Of a DNA stretch of 64,000 nucleotides, positions 58,338 through 64,000 are shown one piece after another. Made by a program: the position numbers and the translations under genes. The notes under the pieces are model-generated. The model was not told where the DNA came from, did no database searches, and saw only the letters and a list, made by a program, of their open reading frames with translations. The stretch spans positions 5,121,307 through 5,185,306 of the forward strand of contig NC_050471.1 in the NCBI RefSeq assembly GCF_013373865.1, in the 5' to 3' direction. The stretch comes from Monomorium pharaonis. Lineage: Eukaryota > Arthropoda > Insecta > Hymenoptera > Formicidae. The stretch's first letter is position 1. Each line of letters opens with the position of its first letter.

Positions 58338-58354
58338 AGCAGGCAAGCAGGCAA
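58308..58354. repeat. (CAGG)n microsatellite
   Basis: About eleven CAGG units, the last ones alternating with CAAG. Confidence 0.95.
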
Positions 58355-58730
58355 ACGAGGCAGGGACAAGGGGTGGGTATTCTGGGGCCTGGAATGTTAT
58401 GCTTATTTATCGCGCAGAGGTTCGGCATACCTGTCTCAAAGTCATCAGCACGATTCTGATTAGCACGCGAACGCGATTTCGGAAGAGAGATCTCCATGTC
58501 GGAAGTTCCTTCGCGCTGCCTCGATAAGCCGCTCGAAAACGATCGAATGTGAACGATAGGAAGAGAGGGCGAAAGGGTGGTCGGGGAGAGGCGACAAAAG
58601 TGCCACAGTGCCGCGATAAAGTGAACCGATAGGTCTAATCGGTGATCTCCGCTTCAGTTTACGATTGTCTCGATGAAGTTTGCTCTAACTTTGATGTAGT
58701 CACGCGATGGCGGTTTAACGTTGTTGCGAG

Positions 58731-58784
58731 ACTATATCTTTTTAAATTATAGACATAAATGTCACAATTTAGATGTGATATAGT
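58731..58784. repeat. Nested AT-rich foldback, three stems
   Basis: ACTATATC (58731-58738) pairs with GATATAGT (58777-58784), AAATT (58744-58748) with AATTT (58766-58770), and GACAT (58752-58756) with ATGTC (58759-58763), all nested around a two-base centre. Eighteen paired bases in 54 suggest a foldback relic or small hairpin. Confidence 0.7.
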
Positions 58785-61520
58785 TATACGTGTAGTTATG
58801 CTTGGTGTTATAATATCCTAAAGCCAACTTTGCTTGGCTTTTCCAGTTTTCCTACGATCATTATCTACACATTTTATTTTATTAATAATTTTTTTATTAT
58901 TATTTTTTAAACACTATAGCAATGTTTCAACAGTGCAAAGTTTCATTGCTTTGTGTAATATAAAATTTTGGATCTTTAAAGATCAAATTTATTGAAAAAT
59001 CGATGACTATGAGAATAAAAGATTTATACATAATGTTGATTTTTTTTTATTTCTACTAATTCGTGACTTTCTGAAAGGTGTAAATATATACATGTTCACG
59101 TTTGATGTTCTCACGTAATGAAAGGAATTGCTGGCAGTGAAAATCAATATCTAACATGAAAATTAAATAACGAAAGATGGTAATAAATTGAGAAATAAAA
59201 TAATTCTCAACGCACACGTATTCTTTCCGAAGCAATTGAAAGAATTGATTGATTAATCTCGAGAAATCCTCGGGATACACGTAGATCTCCGATCGCGTGT
59301 TAGGTATCCGTAGGACAACTGAGTACGCCGGTTGGTGCGAAGGAGAACGATAGGACGTGCGCACGAGCGAGCGAGACAACGGGCACCGCCGCCCGGCGCA
59401 TTTGAATACGCGCGAATAAATGCATAATAATTAGGTCAGTTTTGCTAGTCAGCTGATTCCGTGCTAACGTGCCGGGGAGGGCCGAGGTTAGGCGCTGCTG
59501 CTCACGCTGCCGTCAACGTCGCGCGCGAGTCTTACTTTCGTTGAGCTGTAACTACTCGTAGCGCGTCATTCGCAGTTCCCACGACGCAACGCGACGCGCA
59601 TGTGGGATTAACCCTGCGTGTCGCGTTGCCGAAAATGGCGTCCGGAATGCTGCCGCCGCGATGTTTTTCGACGGCGCTGCAGTTTCGACGTAATTGGCAG
59701 ACGTCGACGATCGATCGGAAATTTCATTAACAATTTTGATATTATTAGTACATTTAAAGAAAGATTCGTTTTTCTAGGTCGTAACGTGAGGATTCCGAAT
59801 TTTTTTTTAAAGGGTTTTGCGGTATTGGTGAAGGCGAAATCTCAGAGAAAAAATTGTATGCATAATTATGGAAGAATTTATCGTTATGTAATATATATGA
59901 TGCTTAATTGCAGCAGTCTCTTTTTATGCTTCGTCATGAATGCGTAATTTTATCGTGAAGCTTACAACATGATAGTGGCATACCACAAGCGCGAACTCGA
60001 TTTCCCCCATCGAAGCCATTATCAGGAGGGAAAAAAAAGGGGGCGAGTGAAAAGCGAATGTATTTTCGTGCGCGGGTTATTAGTACGCGGTACGTGTCGA
60101 CGTCGCGGAGGACGAAAAAAGCACGACGATATCTGGGAGGGGACCACGATGAGCGCAGGGGCCGGGGGTGGGAACATGTTGTAGCGAGAGGGTGGCCGAT
60201 TGGCAACGTAAAATGTCGGCTGCGAGGATTGACGACCGGTGGACACCGCGGATAGATTTTTGTTTCGATTTAATTATCGTAACGCCAGGTAAACGGCCGC
60301 CTCCTATCATTTTGCCTCCCCCGTTTGCTTGTCCCGCAACTGGGACCTCCCGTGTCCCACGTGAAATGTATGTGCAACGTACAGCCCGGTCGAGTCTCGT
60401 ACGGGCAATCGTGGACTATTACGGTATTATATTTACGACGCGATCGGCCTACGCGACGTGAATGATAATTGGGTAAGTGCAGTTCGAAGGAGACGTGGAT
60501 ATCAATCACGAACAATGAAAATTCCTCTTCGTAGGTTGAAGAGCTCGAAAATAATATATGAATTTAAATTTGTTTTGAATTCTTTGAACTTCAAAGTGTA
60601 ACTTTCAAAATTTATAATATTCTTGCAAAACATTTGATAATAACGAAAAGTATTTTGCGAAATGTAACTTTGACTTTAGAGTATTTTAAGTTTACTTAAT
60701 AAAAGTTTTTGAACAGCTATGCAAATACAAAATCTTTGTTTGAACTTAGTTCTTCCTTAGTTGTAAGATTGTTTTACAATTTTTGCAACAGTTTTAATAA
60801 TATCGCGACGTTTCATTCGCGGTTTCTCAAAGACTGCCGGCCGGCGACAGCGTGTATGACTTGTGTGTCTCCGCGGGCTGGCCACATTGTGGAGAGCCAG
60901 GCGACAGGACACCGAGAGCGGCGAAGGAAAGCGGAATAGCAGATGCAGAAAGCAGAGTTTGAGTTGAATTTGAGTCGCAGCTCGTCAGGCAGGGCACGTA
61001 GCCGCGGCTTGCGCAGCCCGCATAGCAAACGCCTCGGCAGTCTAGAACCGACAGTCTGTAGCCTCGGGTGGTTTTATGCAGACACTGACCTTCGTCCCGG
61101 CTCTCCTCCCTGCCGCCCCCGCCGCTCCCGTGCTCCCTGCCCTGCGCCTCCCCCGATGGCGCGCATCGCGCGCGCGGCTTCGCCGCCGACGTAACGGGGA
61201 AAGTTTCAAATTCGGGTGCAAGGCCACCGGAAACCGAGTTCACCCTCCTCTGTGTTACGGAAAGATCTGCTTCATTGTTACGGGGTTCTCTTTCTCTCGC
61301 TCTCTTTCTCTTTCTTTCTCCCTTTTTTTTTTCTTTCTCCCTTTCTCGTACGTGCGGTCGACATGCATCGCACGTTGCATCCGACTCGCGATACATTGCT
61401 AGGCTCGACACTAAACACTGCATGTCAATCGTTGCTTATCATATTTATCGAAAATTACAGTGACGCGTTTGCGCGCGCGCGTAGAAAGATATAAAAGTAT
61501 AGTCGCGAATTTTCATCACT
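58741..61520. other. AT-rich then CpG-rich non-coding stretch
   Basis: AT-rich at 58741-59260 and 60530-60800; CpG-rich at 59300-59640, 60050-60470 and 60820-61260. CT/T tracts lie at 61293-61345. Weak initiator-like TCAGTT occurs near 59437 without a convincing downstream element. The 198-codon minus frame at 60827-61423 overlaps several plus frames and is not recognised. Confidence 0.55.
61293..61345. repeat. Pyrimidine tract
   Basis: CT and CTTT repeats with a T9-T10 run; explains Ser/Leu/Phe-rich predicted peptides. Confidence 0.8.
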
Positions 61521-62830
61521 TATGTGTATGCATGTCAGGCATTTCTATTGTCCATCATTTCTTTATAATGAAGATATTTAGAAGAAAGATTATTTTAAGT
61601 TACGCTAAAAATTAAAGTTTAAGAATTTTGACGAGTTAAAGTAAAAATAATAAACAATTACGTCTATTACAATTAACATAAACGGACATTACATTAGATT
61701 GCATCTTCGAAAGTTAGTCTGATTTTTCAAACTTAATTTTCAGCGCTTGTTTTGAGCAATAAATATTATTGAAAACATGTTTCTCCCGATTGGAGCGCCA
61801 CGATGATTAACGCGATGCATAGCGAAGATTCGAATCGATCCGAATTCCGGAGTAATGTTCGTTAGCGGCGTGGTAAGACTTACGAGCCTGCCGGGAGCGA
61901 TTACGGCGATGGTCGACGGTACCGCTGCGAACCGTCGCTAATCGAATCCATTCGACCCGACCGACGTCTCGGCCACTACCAACTGATCGCGATAGTAAAT
62001 GATTTCGATCCACTCCCTTGCGTGCCGTCTGATAAAAAGAGGATGGGAACCAACACGAATGTGATACGACAAAACTGGCATTTTCTTTCTCAAATTGAAA
62101 ATTAAAATACGTTTTAATGACGAAATCAATAGCGCAAATGACATACAAAAAGATTTTATTTAAGAATTTATAAGTATATGTGATTATAATAGTTTGTATT
62201 TATTAGTGTATCTACGTATAATACGTTTTGCGTTGATTATTTTCCGAAACGTCGGTACCTGACGAGACACGACTGTAGTGACGATCAGAAGGAGGAAACT
62301 AAGGAATAGTAGACAGACAGAAAGAGATCGAGAGTCGCGGTATGTTTTAAGGCCGCGGTAGTGGACACCGCACGAAGCATTAGCACACAATCGAAGCAAC
62401 GAATCCGAATGCGAATGCGGGACGTCGGTGGTGCGCAGCCGGGAGGTCGGAGGTCAGACCGCCAACTTGGTCTCCATTGTGTCGGCGGTCGTTCTCAGGT
62501 CCTACCGACCGTCCCGGCCCCCTTTCCGCCCTCCTTTCCCGTGTACCGCCATCGGATGTGGAGTCCGCGCCCATTGTTCCGCGGCTTCCACGCTTACGAA
62601 TCAGTTTAGCGCGCAATACCACTCGGTCAGCCGTGTATTTATTATTATTTCATGCCGGTCGCAAGCAGGCACGAGGAGGGGCGGGGGACCGCATATGCGC
62701 GACCGTATCCTGATCGGACTTGGGAATTCTCTTTGTGCGCCAACCACGTTATGCCTTGTCATAACTTCTGTTTAGCGCTTCTGCAAATTAAGATTCATTA
62801 GCACTTCTGAAACACACGATTACCAGGCGA

Positions 62831-62847
62831 TTTTTTTTTTTTTTTTT
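62831..62847. repeat. T17 homopolymer
   Basis: Seventeen consecutive T bases, the longest homopolymer here. Confidence 0.95.
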
Positions 62848-62898
62848 GGCCGGACGCATCGCATATAAACATTCGTGTATAAAAGTTTTCTATCCGTG

Positions 62899-62922
62899 AA
62901 TCCTTGAGGTATATCAAGGATT
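62899..62922. repeat. 9-bp perfect stem-loop
   Basis: AATCCTTGA and TCAAGGATT around a six-base loop. Confidence 0.75.
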
Positions 62923-63557
62923 AAACACATAAAAGCGGAATAAAAATATAGTTTTGCATTTAAAATTAATTTTTTAATGAATATTTAAGATATGACATCT
63001 AACCATGTTATTCCTATTCTGATTATTCCAGATTACGTGAGTACGAAGATATTAATGAAATATATGTGCAATAATTAAAAACTTATATAACTCTTATGTA
63101 ATTTAACACATTGTCTTTTTACTCCGTTCCGAAGATATTTGTTCTTGTAGAGGTTAATATATTAATCTTGCCTATTAATCGATTTGCAAAAATAAGCTAA
63201 CTTATGCTCCATTCGCAATGACCAGTCCAATCTTTTTTCCTGACAAAGACAATGATGCATCGATATTGTCGGTCTCGCTTATCGTTCGATTAAAGGTCCA
63301 CGGGGGCCGAATGAAATCCAGGACAAGAAGCGAAATAGCGCGAAATGATCGTTTTGTCTCTCTTTGCTTTCGATCGTTCACTGATCGATAAGACCCGGAG
63401 CCGAATAGGATCGAATGACCGATTCGTGAGATCTGTGGGGGAAGAGGGGAACGAGAAAAAACAAGCCGGGCCAGACTGCGGCCCAGTTTTCTTATCAGAC
63501 GTGAGTATTTCGAGCGTCGTCTGGACGAACACGATTCGACTTAAACGACATGTTTTC

Positions 63558-63596
63558 TCATCAACGAAAGTCAAATTCTTTGGTCTTCGTTGATGA
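63558..63596. repeat. 11-bp perfect stem-loop
   Basis: TCATCAACGAA (63558-63568) and TTCGTTGATGA (63586-63596) around a 17-base loop, followed by a small ACCCT/AGGGT dyad. Confidence 0.8.
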
Positions 63597-64000
63597 ACTT
63601 GACCCTACAGGGTTCATCTTTACTTTGCGTCAGGAATCTACGACAGGCGATTTACGGCGTCGACCCTCGAATTCGGCAAGTTTTTGCGTGGCATTAATTG
63701 GACCTACTATGAAGCATAAACATCGCACGAAGCTCGATTCCCCATTCGCTCCCGCTCCCAGCAGCCTCATGGATCGAGAGTCGAGTCGAATAAACCGTGA
63801 TTATCCCGTACCGCAAAAACTCGTCGTCCGACGATCGCGTGGCGTCGATTCCTCTCGCATCGATAGCGGTCCAATCGACGCAAAACGCTGTTCGTTGTCT
63901 TGGATGATTATAGAAAGGGTTGCATGTTGTGCTGCACCGCAATGCAGCCATTCAAACGATTCTTAAATTTTCCCGGTGCTCACCTCTGACTTTTAATATC

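Larger units (their letters stand above)
56581..58740. other. GC-rich non-coding stretch with G-rich and CAGG tracts
   Basis: Contains CAC/GAC tract (56790-56848), a G-quadruplex candidate (57031-57065), (CT)n (57354-57372), purine-rich DNA (57775-58020) and (CAGG)n (58308-58354). The 239-codon frame 57744-58463 runs through these purine-rich and CAGG repeats and is not credible as a gene. Confidence 0.6.
61521..64000. other. AT-rich stretch with CpG-rich islands, no gene
   Basis: AT-rich at 61521-61770, 62040-62240 and 62860-63250. GC-rich islands at 61790-62040, 62340-62700 and 63280-63960. It contains a T17 run (62831-62847), stem-loops at 62899-62922 and 63558-63596. The island at 63290-63966 is open in several frames with no recognised product. 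Confidence 0.6.

Noticed and set aside
57744..58463. 239-codon open frame
   Set aside because: It runs through purine-rich DNA and the (CAGG)n tract, overlaps open frames in other phases, and yields a low-complexity Arg/Glu/Gly/Gln product with no domain.
60827..61423. 198-codon minus-strand frame with scattered cysteines
   Set aside because: No recognisable motif spacing; includes a GA-repeat Arg/Glu/Lys run; plus-strand frames overlap it.
63550..63966. 138-codon ATG frame at the right edge
   Set aside because: Begins inside a stem-loop, has no recognised motif, and the island is open in other frames.
1..64000. Search for well-known insect microRNAs (let-7, miR-1, miR-10, miR-124, bantam, miR-184, miR-276, miR-iab-4 and others) by eye
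   Set aside because: No full mature sequence was seen; short seed-like matches (for example near 19150 and 30650) lack the rest of the sequence and a precursor hairpin. A by-eye scan may miss variants.

Overview
This window looks like non-coding nuclear DNA from an animal, most likely an insect. The absence of obvious CpG depletion, the alternation of AT-rich patches with CpG-rich patches, and the many (GA)n, (GACG)n, (CCTT)n and (CAGG)n tracts would fit a hymenopteran such as an ant. That placement is inference: no gene here identifies the species. There are no operons, ribosome-binding sites, closely packed reading frames or other bacterial features.

Reading both strands, I found no exon, rRNA, tRNA or known microRNA that I can name. 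Long stop-free stretches exist, but almost all lie in GC-rich or simple-repeat DNA where stops are rare; they overlap one another in several frames and match no family I recognise. The best reading is a large intron or an intergenic stretch. Which gene it belongs to cannot be told from the sequence.

Layout: 1-5.3 kb is mixed, with GC-balanced islands at about 1.05-1.5 kb and 2.36-3.54 kb and a diverged direct duplication (3.72-3.87 and 5.11-5.29 kb). 5.3-9.3 kb is CpG-rich. 9.3-11.6 kb is AT-rich and carries the clearest mobile element: a roughly 425-bp segment with perfect 13-bp terminal inverted repeats and TAA duplications (10219-10649). 11.6-29.3 kb alternates between GC-rich and AT-rich patches, with microsatellites, a duplicated TAATTA-bearing element (14.05 and 14.26 kb) and a second local duplication (28.05 and 28.43 kb). 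29.3-43.8 kb contains several strong stem-loops, a G-quadruplex candidate (35.3 kb) and a roughly 120-165-bp palindromic foldback (41.05-41.16 kb). 43.8-64 kb is CpG-rich with AT-rich interruptions, very long (GA)n and (CT)n tracts (52.9 and 54.8 kb) and further foldbacks.

There are therefore no genes to connect. The content is mobile-element relics, local duplications, foldback sequences, simple repeats and possible regulatory sites. The features below separate what is plainly visible (repeats, palindromes) from low-confidence guesses (reading frames, splice-like signals, binding sites).
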